The notes under the pieces were generated by a model. That model did not search any database. It was not told the DNA's origin and saw only the letters and a program-made list of their open reading frames with translations. The position numbers and the translations under genes are program-made. Positions 1-9,040 of a stretch of DNA of 46,450 bases are shown piece by piece. Numbering within the stretch: the first letter of the stretch is position 1; each line of letters begins with the position of its first letter. The DNA comes from Myxococcota bacterium (GTDB taxonomy: Bacteria > Myxococcota_A > Bradymonadia > UBA7976 > UBA1532), in assembly GCA_963169045.1 (NCBI GenBank), contig CAUJDF010000061.1, positions 1 to 46,450 of the forward strand, given 5' to 3'.

Positions 1-275
1 GCGCCGTCGGCCTGCGCCTCGCCGTTCCACGCGCCGTCGGCCTGCGCCTCGCCGCTCCACGCGCCCTCGGGTGCGGCCTGCTCGTTCCACGCGCCGTCGG
101 CCTGCGCCTCGCCGTTCCACGCGCCGTCGGCCTGCGCCTCGTCGTTCCGCGCGCCGTCGGCCTGCGCCTCGCCGTTCCACGCGCCGTCGGCCTGCGCCTC
201 GTCGTGCCGCGCGCCGTCGGCCTGCGCCTCGTCGTTCCACGCGCCTTCGGCCTGCGCCTCGCCGTCCCCGACGCC
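1..275 (-). repeat. In-frame 30-bp tandem repeats (10-residue units)
   Basis: About nine near-identical 30-bp units run off the left edge. On the minus strand they encode a 10-residue unit close to AWNGEAQADG, with W/R, N/H/S and G/D substitutions. One diverged unit lies near 60-90. The units keep the reading frame of the GYF-domain protein, so this is a protein repeat and the copy number is likely to vary between strains. Confidence 0.9.
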
Positions 276-3200
276 GTCGACGCGCGCCTGCTCCGACTCG
301 GCGCTCTCCGGTGCGGCCCCGGACGTCGGCGCGCCCTCGGCGCCGTCGGGAGTCACACCGGGAGGAAGAGCGTCCGCGGGGAGCGCGTCGTGCGGCGCGG
401 CATGGAGGAGCTCATCGCCATTCGCCGCAGAGGCGTCTCCGCTCTCGGCGGGCTCGCCGGCACCGACCGGCGCCTCCCGCCCGAATGCTTCGTCCGGCGC
501 GCCGTCACCCGGCATCACCGCGTGCGCGACTTCCACCGAGGGGCTCGCGTCGGCTGCGGCCGCCGCCCAGGCGTCGGCACCGGTGCCTGCGTCGCCCAGC
601 GCACTCGCGCCTCCGGCGTCCGGCTCGACCACGTGCGCCTCAACCGCCGGTGCCGCTCCCTCCGCCGGGAAGTCGCCGTCCGCGAACATCGCCCCCAGGG
701 ACGCGGTCGCCGCCGGGGGCGCATCAGGCTGGCCAGCCGGCGCCGCGTCGGCCACCGGGCTCACCCGATCGAGCGGAACGAAGAGCGAGCCGAGGTCGAC
801 CTCGTACTCCTCGTCCTCTTCGAGCACGGCGACCAGCGACGACAGCTCCTCCAAGTCCTCGCCTTCGTCGACCGCGGCCCCCTCCGCCGAGTCGTCGTCT
901 CGCCGGACGTCCGACGCCGCCTCGTCCCGCAGACGCTCGCCGAACGCCTCGTCGCCCTCGAGCGCCGACGCCAGCGACGGCAACTCCTCGTCGCCCTCGA
1001 GCGCCGACGCCAGCGACGGCAACTCCATCGCGTGCTGTTCGTCGGCGATCCGCACAGGAGACGATCCCGCGGCGACCGACGCAGGCGCCGCCTCGCTCGC
1101 CTCGACGAGATCCCCCTCGAACCGGGCGGCGGCCGCAACCGCGCTCGAGACGTCCGTCGCGGCCGCCGCCGCGAGCATCGGATCCATCGTCGGCGACGCC
1201 TCGCCGAAGAGCGGCGCCGGCAACGAGGCGTCGTCGAACCAGCCCGCCGTGTCCGCCGCCGCGCGCACCGCTTCGACGGACGCCTCGCGCTCGTCGAGTG
1301 ACTCGAAACCCTCGGAATCGCTCGAACTTTCGTCCTCGACCGCAACGCGCTGGAACGCGGCGTCGACGGCCTCGACCAGCGCCGCGGCTTCGTCGGGGGC
1401 GGGAGCGACCTCGCCGCCGGCGAGGGCCTCGTCGACCTCGGCCGCCAGCTCCGCCGCCAACAGGTCCGAGTCCCACGGGAGGGCGCCCGCCGGCTCGGCT
1501 GCGCTCGCGAGACCTGCGACGAGCGGTGGCCCTGCCACGAGCGCCTTCGCCGGAAGCGGCGTCACGCCGTCGACGGGCGCGGCCGCGACCCCACTCATCG
1601 AGGCCGGAGCGATGTCGGCGCCGTCCGCGGCGGCCAGCGAAGCGTCGAGCGCCAGCTCCGCCGCCATCGCGTCCGACGCCCACGCCGCGGCTGGCTCCTC
1701 TGCGACCGGCGTCGCCGCCGGCGCGTTGCCAGCGTCCGCCGCCGGGGGCTCGTCACGCCAGGAAGCGTCCGCGGCGGCCAGCGAAGCGTCGCGCGCCAGC
1801 TCCGCCGCCAGCGCGTCCGACTCCCACGTCGCCGCCGGCGCGTCCGCAGCGGCCAACGCCTCGTCGCGCGCCAGCTCCGCCGCCAGCGCGTCCGACTCCC
1901 ACGTCGCCGCCGGCGCGTCCGCAGCGGCCAACGCCTCGTCGAGCACCGTGGCCGCCGCCGGCGCGTCCGCAGCGACCAACGCCTCGTCGAGCACCGTGGC
2001 CGCCGCCGGCGCGTCCGCAGCGGCCAGCGCCTCGTCGCGCGCCAGCTCCGCCGCCAGCGCGTCCGACTCCCACGCCGCCGCCGGCGCGTCCGCAGCGGCC
2101 AGCGCCTCGTCGCGCGCCAGCTCCGCCGCCGGCGCGTCCGCCGCGGCCACTGCCTCGTCGCGCGCCAGCTCCGCCGCCAGCGCGTCCGACGCCCACGCCG
2201 TCGCGGCTGCCGCCGACCCGACGCTCGACGCCGGCGCCTCCGGAACGGCGGCGGCGTCGACCCGCGGCGGTCCGCTCGCCGACGCCGCGCAGTCCGGCGC
2301 CTCGGCAGCCGCCACCGGTCCTTCGTGCGTCGCCGCGTCGGACAGCGGCATCTCGACGCCGTCGAGCGCGCGGACGATCGAGTCCTCGGCGAGCCAGACC
2401 TCGTCCTCCGCCGCCGCGGCCGGCGCCGATGGCGCGGCCTCCGTCGGCACGTCCGACTCGGCGCCGGCGATGGCGCGCTCGATCGACTCCGCGCTCCAGC
2501 TCGCGTCGACGTCGGCAGGCGCCGGCGCCACCGCCGGCGACTCGTCGAGGACGAGCGCACGGTCGACGGACTCGGCGCTGAAGCTCATGTCGGCGAACGG
2601 CGGCGTCATCACGCCGAACAGCGAATCCGCGGCGGGCGCGGCCGCCGGCGGCGCGGACTCGAGGCGGGCGTCCGCGAGCCGCGCGATCAGCGAATCGGGC
2701 GGCGCGTCGTCGAACCAACCCTCGGAGCGCGCCAGCGCCACGACCTCCCCGGCCTTCTCCGGGGGCGCCGCGTGTGCGTGCCCGGGCTCGCTCCCGGGTG
2801 GAGCGGGCGTCGGCACCTCACCGAACCACTCGAGCGCGTCGACCGCCGGACGAGCCTGGGGACGCGCCATCTCGACGGTCTCGGCGATCGCGGCCCGGTC
2901 GGCGAACCGCGCCGGCAGAGGCGCCCCGACGTCCGCCAGCGACCCCTCGGCGCGTGGCCATCCGCCCTCGCCATCGAGGGGCAGCGCCTCCACTGGCACC
3001 CCGACCGCCGTCTGCCCCAGGGACGAGGAGTCGAAGTCGCCGCCCAGCGACCCGGCATCGTCATCGGACGACGGCTCGCCGGCGGGCGCGGGGGCGAGCG
3101 CCGCGCCCCAGCTGTCGATCTGCGCCTCGAGCTCGTCGAGCCCCTCGAAGCTCTCCTCCGGAGGCGGCGCGGGCGCGGCCCGGCGCGCCTGCACCAGCGC

Positions 3201-4883
3201 CCGCTGAATGTCATTCACCGACAGAGCGGGCGCGGTGGCCGCCAGCGCGATGTCCTCGGCCGCGGGCGGCTCCTCGGCCTCGTCCCCTCCGAGCATCGAC
3301 CAGCCGCCCTCGACCTCCGGCTCGCCGGCGCCCCCGAACAGCGAAGGCGCCGCCGGACGGCTCGGCGCCTCCTCGCGCGGGACGCTCGCGAGTGGCGAGA
3401 ACCATGCGGCCGTGCGGCGCTCGGTACGCACGCCTTCCGGCGTCACCGGCCAGCCGCCATCGTTCTCGACCGCGGGGCGGACCTCGATGTTCTCGGTCGG
3501 CAGGGGCGTCGGCGCGTCGGGCGAGATGTTGTCGTCCGGGAAGATGGGCGCGACCGCGGCCGGCGCGTCGGTGGGCGCCATCGGCTCGATGCGGCTGCCG
3601 GAAACGGGCGCGAGGGGGAGCGTGGGCCGGCGGACCGGCTCCGGCGCACCCAGCTGCGTGAGGGGACCCGTCTGGCGGCGCGCGGGCGCCGGCGCGGCGA
3701 TCGCCTGGTCCGCGCGCAGCAATCCGAGCGAGGGAACATCGTCCGACCAGTCGGCACCCGGGAGCGAGCCCAGCTCGAGCCCCTCGTTCCCCGAGGTGGG
3801 CGGCGCCTCCACCGCAGGCGGCGGGACCGGCGGCGTCGCGGGCCACCCCGGCCGCGTCTCGACAGGGCCAATGAGCTCAACGATTTCGGGCAATTGGGAG
3901 AGCGCCAGCCAGCCCGACATCCCCTCGCGCCATACGAGGGCATCGGCGGCGAGCTGCCCCGCGCCGTGCATGCGCGCCAGCTCGCGCAGGCCGTACGGGC
4001 CGTCGAGCGCGTCGGCGACGTGGATGAACCAGACGCCGTCGTCGGGTGCGGGCGGCTCGACGATGCGCACGACGGGCATCTCCGTGCTCGTGCCGCCGTC
4101 GATCACCGTCAGGCGCTCGCGCCGCGCGCGCACGTCGGGGTGGCTGGCGTGGCGCCGCGCCAACTCGTCCACGAGCTCGCGCGCGTCGTCCGTCAGGCCC
4201 GACTCGAGCAGGAAGTCGACCTCGGCGAGCTCGTCGCCGAGATTGGCCGGCGCGGTGGGCGCCGCCGCGGCGAGGCCGTCGCCGATCTCGGCAGGCGCCG
4301 CTTGCGGCACGCGGCCTGCCGGGAACATCGAAGCGGGCAGCTCTTCCGGGGGGACCAGCGACCCCTGCGAGGCGTCCTCGGCGAGCGAGCGGTCCAGGTC
4401 GTCGAAGGGCCACTCCGCGTCGGGCGCCGGCGCCGCCTCGCCTTCAGCCGGGACGGGCGCGGCGGCCTCCTCGAAGGACCAGTTGCCCTCTTCCTCCGGG
4501 TGGGACGGCGCAGTGGCAGCGGGCGCGTCGAGCGCCTCGAAGGCCGCCCGCAGCTCCTCGCTCGCGCCAGCGCTCACCCAAGCCGGCAGTCCTGCCCGCC
4601 AGACGAGCGTCTCGCGGTCGACGCGCCGGGCGGCGACCAGCGCCGCGATCGCCGCGGTGGTGATCGGCCCTTGCCGCTGGCCGTCGAGGTGGACGAACCA
4701 CGTCGGCCGGTCGTCGTCCGGCTGCGCGGACGCCTTGCCGGCGGCCCCATCGGCGTGGCGCGGCGCCTCGCCGATGGCGATCCAGTCGCGACAATGCCGG
4801 CACCGCAGGCGCAGGACCTTGTGCGCGACGTTGTCGTCGGGGACGCGGTAACGCGTCCCACATGTCTCGCAGGAGAAGAGCAT
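1..4883 (-). CDS. Giant zinc-ribbon / double GYF-domain protein (C-terminus outside window)
   Basis: The frame is open from an ATG at 4883 to the left edge, at least 1627 codons. Residues 1-35 form a zinc ribbon with C5-x2-C8 and C28-x2-C31. Residues about 61-113 and 282-336 are two GYF_2-type domains, each with W-F/I-x-H, a central GP, and a later LVWR-x-G-x-x-x-W motif. The rest is Ala/Glu/Asp-rich and probably disordered, with internal repeats. No signal peptide or membrane segment is visible in the part seen. The same zinc-ribbon plus GYF order occurs at the N-terminus of myxobacterial GltJ (AgmX), where it binds the polarity GTPase MglA. The gene lies 72 bases after clpV on the same strand, so it may be the last gene of the T6SS operon. 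A cytoplasmic scaffold or regulator is an inference; the function is unknown. Confidence 0.85.
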   Translation of the reverse strand, partial: MLFSCETCGTRYRVPDDNVAHKVLRLRCRHCRDWIAIGEAPRHADGAAGKASAQPDDDRPTWFVHLDGQRQGPITTAAIAALVAARRVDRETLVWRAGLPAWVSAGASEELRAAFEALDAPAATAPSHPEEEGNWSFEEAAAPVPAEGEAAPAPDAEWPFDDLDRSLAEDASQGSLVPPEELPASMFPAGRVPQAAPAEIGDGLAAAAPTAPANLGDELAEVDFLLESGLTDDARELVDELARRHASHPDVRARRERLTVIDGGTSTEMPVVRIVEPPAPDDGVWFIHVADALDGPYGLRELARMHGAGQLAADALVWREGMSGWLALSQLPEIVELIGPVETRPGWPATPPVPPPAVEAPPTSGNEGLELGSLPGADWSDDVPSLGLLRADQAIAAPAPARRQTGPLTQLGAPEPVRRPTLPLAPVSGSRIEPMAPTDAPAAVAPIFPDDNISPDAPTPLPTENIEVRPAVENDGGWPVTPEGVRTERRTAAWFSPLASVPREEAPSRPAAPSLFGGAGEPEVEGGWSMLGGDEAEEPPAAEDIALAATAPALSVNDIQRALVQARRAAPAPPPEESFEGLDELEAQIDSWGAALAPAPAGEPSSDDDAGSLGGDFDSSSLGQTAVGVPVEALPLDGEGGWPRAEGSLADVGAPLPARFADRAAIAETVEMARPQARPAVDALEWFGEVPTPAPPGSEPGHAHAAPPEKAGEVVALARSEGWFDDAPPDSLIARLADARLESAPPAAAPAADSLFGVMTPPFADMSFSAESVDRALVLDESPAVAPAPADVDASWSAESIERAIAGAESDVPTEAAPSAPAAAAEDEVWLAEDSIVRALDGVEMPLSDAATHEGPVAAAEAPDCAASASGPPRVDAAAVPEAPASSVGSAAAATAWASDALAAELARDEAVAAADAPAAELARDEALAAADAPAAAWESDALAAELARDEALAAADAPAAATVLDEALVAADAPAAATVLDEALAAADAPAATWESDALAAELARDEALAAADAPAATWESDALAAELARDASLAAADASWRDEPPAADAGNAPAATPVAEEPAAAWASDAMAAELALDASLAAADGADIAPASMSGVAAAPVDGVTPLPAKALVAGPPLVAGLASAAEPAGALPWDSDLLAAELAAEVDEALAGGEVAPAPDEAAALVEAVDAAFQRVAVEDESSSDSEGFESLDEREASVEAVRAAADTAGWFDDASLPAPLFGEASPTMDPMLAAAAATDVSSAVAAAARFEGDLVEASEAAPASVAAGSSPVRIADEQHAMELPSLASALEGDEELPSLASALEGDEAFGERLRDEAASDVRRDDDSAEGAAVDEGEDLEELSSLVAVLEEDEEYEVDLGSLFVPLDRVSPVADAAPAGQPDAPPAATASLGAMFADGDFPAEGAAPAVEAHVVEPDAGGASALGDAGTGADAWAAAAADASPSVEVAHAVMPGDGAPDEAFGREAPVGAGEPAESGDASAANGDELLHAAPHDALPADALPPGVTPDGAEGAPTSGAAPESAESEQARVDGVGDGEAQAEGAWNDEAQADGARHDEAQADGAWNGEAQADGARNDEAQADGAWNGEAQADGAWNEQAAPEGAWSGEAQADGAWNGEAQADG
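1615..2210 (-). repeat. In-frame 75-bp and 48-bp repeats in the GYF-domain gene
   Basis: The same short core recurs at 1651, 1795, 1870, 2041, 2116 and 2164, so the distances are 144, 75, 171, 75 and 48 bases. These are combinations of 75-bp and 48-bp units, that is 25 and 16 residues. The encoded motif is rich in Ala, Glu and Asp (SDALAAELARDEALAAADAP-like) and looks helical. All unit lengths are multiples of three, so the frame is kept. Confidence 0.85.
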
Positions 4884-4955
4884 CCGTGCTCACCGGACGA
4901 GACGGTTCGCCCTGAAAACTTCTAGCAGCATCGGAACGGCACCACAAATTCGCGG

Positions 4956-7940
4956 CTATTCTTCCTTGTCGCCGCGCTCGGGGTCGCGGCGCCGCCCGGA
5001 CAGCGACGCCACCATGCGCTGCAGCCACGTGCCGCCGTCGTCGGAGGGGGGCTCGCCGCCGTCGGCCGCGGTCTCGGCCGGCGCACGACCGGCCGCGGCG
5101 GGCGAAGGGGCAGTGTCGTGCGGCTCGTCCGCCGGCGCCGCGGTCTCGACCGGCGGGGCAGCCGGCGCGGAGCGCGCCTCCGCCGCTTCCGCGTCCGGCG
5201 TCGCCCGCCGCGCCGCTTCGGGCTCGGGCGGCGCTGGCTCCGGCTCCTCTTCCGGCTCGGCCTCGGGCTCGGACGCGCGCGGCTCCGTCCCGCCGACCGC
5301 GCGCCCCTCGCCGTCGACGAACGCGAAATCCGAGCGCCGGCCTCTCACGATGCGCAGGTCGGCGATCGCGTGCCCCGACGCCATGCGCTCGAGCACCGCC
5401 GTCGACAGGCCCGGCAGCAGGCTGTGGCTGAGGATGTGGTCGATGTTCCGGGCGCCGGTGTGGGTCTCCGTGCATCGCGACACGATGGCGTCGACGACGC
5501 TCCCGTCGAACGTGAGCTGGGCCTTGTGGTTCAGCGCGAAGCGCTTCTGGATGCGCCCCAGCTTCAGGCGCGTGATGAGCTTCAGCTCCTCCTCGCGCAG
5601 CGGGTAGAACGGGACGGTCACCAGGCGGCCGAGGAACGCCGCCGGGAAGCGCTTCATCAGGATCGGCCGCAGCGCCTCCGTCAGCTCCTCGGCGTCGGGC
5701 CGCGCCCCCTTGACGCACCGGCGCGCGATCTCGTCGGTTCCGACGTTGGACGTGAGCAGGATGATCGTGTTCTTGAAGTCGACGACGACGCCCTCGCCAT
5801 CCTCGAGCGTTCCCTTGTCGAACACTTGATAGAACAGCTCGAGCACGTCCTGGTGGGCCTTCTCGACCTCGTCGAGCAACACCACCGTGTACGGACGCCG
5901 GCGCACCGCCTCGGTGAGCACGCCACCCCGGCCGAAGCCGACGTATCCGGGCGGCGCGCCCTTGAGCTGGGAGACCGTGTGCGCCTCCTGGTACTCGCTC
6001 ATGTTGATCGTGATCATGTTCCGCTCGCCGCCGTACAGCTGGTCGGCGAGGGCGATCGCGGTCTCGGTCTTGCCGATGCCGCTCGGCCCCACGAGCAGGA
6101 ACACACCCACCGGCTTGCCGGGGTCGTCGAGCACGGCGCGCGACGTACGGATGCGCCGAGCGATGACGTCGAGCGCCTGCGGCTGGCCGATCACGCGGTC
6201 GGCCATGCGCCTCTCGAGCTCGAGCACCATCCCCACCTGGTCGGCCTTCATCTTCCCGACCGGGATGCCCGTCCACCCCGAGATGACCGAGGCCACGATG
6301 CGCCGGTCGACGTAGACCGGCACCATCGGCTCCTCGCCCTGCAGCAGCGCCAGCCGCTCGCGCTCGTTGCGGAGCTTCCGGCGCACGGCGTCGGGATCGG
6401 GCGCGCCCGCCTCGATCTCCTCTTCGAGATTGCGGATCTTCTCGACGATGTCGCGCTCGGCGTGCCAGCGGCTCTCGAGCTCGAGGAACTCCTTGTTGGC
6501 GGCCTCCATCTCCTCGTGGAGCTCGGCCAGCCGCGCGCGGTGGTCCGCGTCGACCGCCTCCTCCCGCTCGAGCTGCTCCACCTCGGCCTGGTAGCGCTCG
6601 ACCTTGCGCTTGGCGTCCTCGACGAGCGCCGGCGTGCTCCGCTGGCCCAGCGCCACGCGGGCGCAAGCCGTGTCGAGCACGCTGATCGCCTTGTCGGGCA
6701 GCTGCCGTCCGGTGATGTAGCGCTGCGAGAGGTGCACCGCGTCGTGGATGCCCTCCTCGAGGATGCGCACCTTGTGGTGCTTCTCGAGGTAGGTGGCGAG
6801 GCCGCGCAGCATCGCGATGGCGTTCTCGGCCGAGGGCTCCTCGACCTTCACCACCTGGAAGCGCCGCGCGAGCGCCGAATCGGTCTCGAAGTAGCGCTTG
6901 TACTCGGCCCAGGTCGTCGCCGCGATCGTGCGCAGCTCGCCGCGCGCCAGCGCCGGCTTCAGCAGGTTGGCCGCGTCGCCCTGCCCCGCCTGCCCGCCGG
7001 CGCCGATCATCGTGTGCGCCTCGTCGATGAACAGGATGATCGGCTGCACCGAGGCGTTCACCTCGGCGATCACCGACTTCAGCCGGTTCTCGAACTCGCC
7101 CTTCACGCCGGCGCCCGCCTGCAACAGGGCCAGGTCGAGCGTGCGCAGCGACACGTTGCGCAGCGCGGGGGGCACGTCGCCCGACACGATGCGCAGCGCC
7201 AGGCCCTCGACGACGGCGGTCTTTCCGACGCCGGCCTCGCCCGTGAGGATCGGGTTGTTCTGACGGCGCCGCGTGAGGATGTCGACGACCTGTCGGATCT
7301 CGCCGTCGCGACCGAGGATCGGGTCGATCTTGCCGTCGCGCGCCTTCTGCGTGAGGTCGATCGTGTACTGGTCGAGGTGCGGCGTCTTGACCGCCATCGC
7401 CGCCGGCGCCAGGTCGGGCGAAGGCGGCTGGCTGCCGATGGGCATCGACGAGCTCGCCGACTCGCCGGTGTCGCGCACCAGATCCGGCAGCTCCTGCCGC
7501 AGCGTGTCCGGGTCGATGCGCCGCAGGCACGGCGCCGACTGCGTGATCAGGTCGCGCACGCCCTCGACCACCCGCAGCGCCAGCATCACGCCACCGGAGC
7601 GCACACGTGTCGATTGCAGGTGCAGCGACGAGATCAGCCACGCCTCCCGCAGCATCGCAGGCATGTGCGTGGAGAACGTCGGCACCTTGCCGTTGCCCTC
7701 TTTGAACGTCGCCAGGGCGCGTTCGAGCTCGCGCTTCAGCTCCGCCGGATCGATGCCATAGTGTTGCAGCACCCGGCGCATGTCGGTGTTCGTGCGCTCG
7801 AGCGCCTTCAGCAGGAAGTGTTCGATCTCGATGTTGTAGTGACCGCGCGACACACACAGGCCGGCGGCGTCCTCGAGGCTCTGACGACACACCGGGTTCA
7901 GCGTCCCGATGATCGCCTTCAGATCGTAGTCCATGCTCAC
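4956..7940 (-). CDS. clpV: T6SS sheath-recycling AAA+ ATPase ClpV (TssH)
   Basis: This ClpB/Hsp100-family ATPase disassembles contracted TssB-TssC sheaths in the cytoplasm. Residues 1-155 are the N-terminal Clp repeat domain. The first AAA module has Walker A GEAGVGKT at 234-241 and Walker B IDEAH at 305-309. A coiled-coil middle region follows, and the second module has GPSGIGKT near 617 and LLDEVEKAH near 686. A tail of about 120 residues rich in Glu, Pro and Ala after residue 870 is unusual for ClpV. The chosen GTG start at 7940 overlaps the tssG stop by four bases; an in-frame ATG at 7934 is the alternative. ClpV rather than housekeeping ClpB follows from its place in the T6SS operon. Confidence 0.96.
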   Translation of the reverse strand: MSMDYDLKAIIGTLNPVCRQSLEDAAGLCVSRGHYNIEIEHFLLKALERTNTDMRRVLQHYGIDPAELKRELERALATFKEGNGKVPTFSTHMPAMLREAWLISSLHLQSTRVRSGGVMLALRVVEGVRDLITQSAPCLRRIDPDTLRQELPDLVRDTGESASSSMPIGSQPPSPDLAPAAMAVKTPHLDQYTIDLTQKARDGKIDPILGRDGEIRQVVDILTRRRQNNPILTGEAGVGKTAVVEGLALRIVSGDVPPALRNVSLRTLDLALLQAGAGVKGEFENRLKSVIAEVNASVQPIILFIDEAHTMIGAGGQAGQGDAANLLKPALARGELRTIAATTWAEYKRYFETDSALARRFQVVKVEEPSAENAIAMLRGLATYLEKHHKVRILEEGIHDAVHLSQRYITGRQLPDKAISVLDTACARVALGQRSTPALVEDAKRKVERYQAEVEQLEREEAVDADHRARLAELHEEMEAANKEFLELESRWHAERDIVEKIRNLEEEIEAGAPDPDAVRRKLRNERERLALLQGEEPMVPVYVDRRIVASVISGWTGIPVGKMKADQVGMVLELERRMADRVIGQPQALDVIARRIRTSRAVLDDPGKPVGVFLLVGPSGIGKTETAIALADQLYGGERNMITINMSEYQEAHTVSQLKGAPPGYVGFGRGGVLTEAVRRRPYTVVLLDEVEKAHQDVLELFYQVFDKGTLEDGEGVVVDFKNTIILLTSNVGTDEIARRCVKGARPDAEELTEALRPILMKRFPAAFLGRLVTVPFYPLREEELKLITRLKLGRIQKRFALNHKAQLTFDGSVVDAIVSRCTETHTGARNIDHILSHSLLPGLSTAVLERMASGHAIADLRIVRGRRSDFAFVDGEGRAVGGTEPRASEPEAEPEEEPEPAPPEPEAARRATPDAEAAEARSAPAAPPVETAAPADEPHDTAPSPAAAGRAPAETAADGGEPPSDDGGTWLQRMVASLSGRRRDPERGDKEE

Positions 7941-9040
7941 CCGGCAGCTTCCTCACTGGTCGGCTTCACGCTCACCGACACCTCGACGTTTCCGCGCTCC
8001 GGCGCAAGCGGCCGGGACAGCGCCCACGACGTCCACCCGAGCCGCGGGCCGCCGCGCGCGCTCAACGCGGGACGCTGCTCGACCGACGCCGCTTCCAGCA
8101 CCAGCGTCGTATGGAAGTCGAAGGCCGAGCGCGTGTAGAAACGCACCAGCTTCACCAAGGCCCCGGAGCGTGCACCGGAAGGCAGGTAGTCGGCGAATTC
8201 GTCCCACTTCATCGGGCCGAGGCGCAGCTCGAACCCAGCCTGCAGGTCGTAGATGCGCGATCCAGCGACCGCCGTGAGCCCGAGCCGGTTGCTGGCGTCG
8301 CCGTTGGCGCTCAGCCGCGTCCGCTCGTCCTCCGGAATCCGCAGCCAGCGTCCCCGGAGCGGCCTGCCCTTCACCTTCAGGCCGAGCGCATGCGTGAGCA
8401 CGCGCTCGAGGCCGGCCAGCGACCGGTCGCGGTTCCACATCAGACCGGCATAGAGGATGAGATCACGCGCCTTGAGCTCGAGGCCGCCCTGCGTCACCGG
8501 CTCCTCGAACACCGCCCGCGCGGCCGGCGTGCCCAGGCCGGCGAAGGCGAGCAGATAGCGGCTGAACGGATGCGACTCGATCGGCCCTGTGTGCAGCGTC
8601 GGCCGGTGTCGCTGGCGTACCCGGTAGAACAGCGAGATCAGCCGGTGGTTGAAGATGTCGAGAAACGCCTTCAACCCGTGGTCGCCCAGTCGTTCGCGGT
8701 CGCGCAGCAACTCGACCCAGAAGTCGGGCAGCGGCCCGCGCGCGCCGGCCAGCCCCATGAAGTCGACGGTCATCACGGGCGGACCGCCGTCCTTCGGCTG
8801 CATGTCGATGTCGTAGAGGTCGCTCGCCGGGAAGGCGAGCGTGACGCGGGACCGGAACCGGATCGGTTCTTCCTCGGGATCGGTGGTGGAGCCCGCCGGC
8901 ATCACCTCGGTCTGCCCCGCGAGCCGGCGCTGTTCGCGCACGACCGACTCGATGAGCTTCACCGCCTGGAAGAAGTTGTATCGCCAGGCCGGCTTGAAGT
9001 AGCCGTTCACTCCCGCGTTTGGGGAATCATGGGAGGCCAT
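7937..9040 (-). CDS. tssG: T6SS baseplate protein TssG
   Basis: A 367-residue protein of the TssG (ImpH/VasB) family, a baseplate wedge part that works with TssF, TssE and TssK. The N-terminus has the family pattern with FFQAVKLIE near residue 22. Later family features are IRFRSRVTLAFPASD, an MTVDFMGLAGARGPLPDF-like stretch, and a conserved H-PFSRYLLAFAGLGTP region. The start is the ATG at 9040, inside the end of tssF with a 34-base overlap. The open frame continues much further upstream, but only as a shadow of tssF. The length is normal for the family. The gene is followed by clpV with a four-base overlap, so translation is probably coupled. Confidence 0.95.
   Translation of the reverse strand: MASHDSPNAGVNGYFKPAWRYNFFQAVKLIESVVREQRRLAGQTEVMPAGSTTDPEEEPIRFRSRVTLAFPASDLYDIDMQPKDGGPPVMTVDFMGLAGARGPLPDFWVELLRDRERLGDHGLKAFLDIFNHRLISLFYRVRQRHRPTLHTGPIESHPFSRYLLAFAGLGTPAARAVFEEPVTQGGLELKARDLILYAGLMWNRDRSLAGLERVLTHALGLKVKGRPLRGRWLRIPEDERTRLSANGDASNRLGLTAVAGSRIYDLQAGFELRLGPMKWDEFADYLPSGARSGALVKLVRFYTRSAFDFHTTLVLEAASVEQRPALSARGGPRLGWTSWALSRPLAPERGNVEVSVSVKPTSEEAAG

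Noticed and set aside
1..275. CRISPR-like periodicity of 30 bases
   Set aside because: The units are contiguous without unique spacers and keep a protein reading frame. The same holds for the repeats at 45736-46450.
583..4851. Plus-strand Ser/Ala-rich open frames (583-3207 and 3208-4851)
   Set aside because: They are antisense to the zinc-ribbon/GYF gene, whose N-terminal domains are clear; composition is that of a shadow frame.
4884..4955. Separate promoter for the zinc-ribbon/GYF gene
   Set aside because: A TTGTGG / TAGAAG pair with a 17-base spacer exists but matches the consensus poorly, and the short gap fits read-through from clpV.
5118..8138. Plus-strand open frame of about 1000 codons opposite clpV
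   Set aside because: It lies antisense to an unmistakable ClpV and is Arg/Leu/Asp/Val-rich without any domain.
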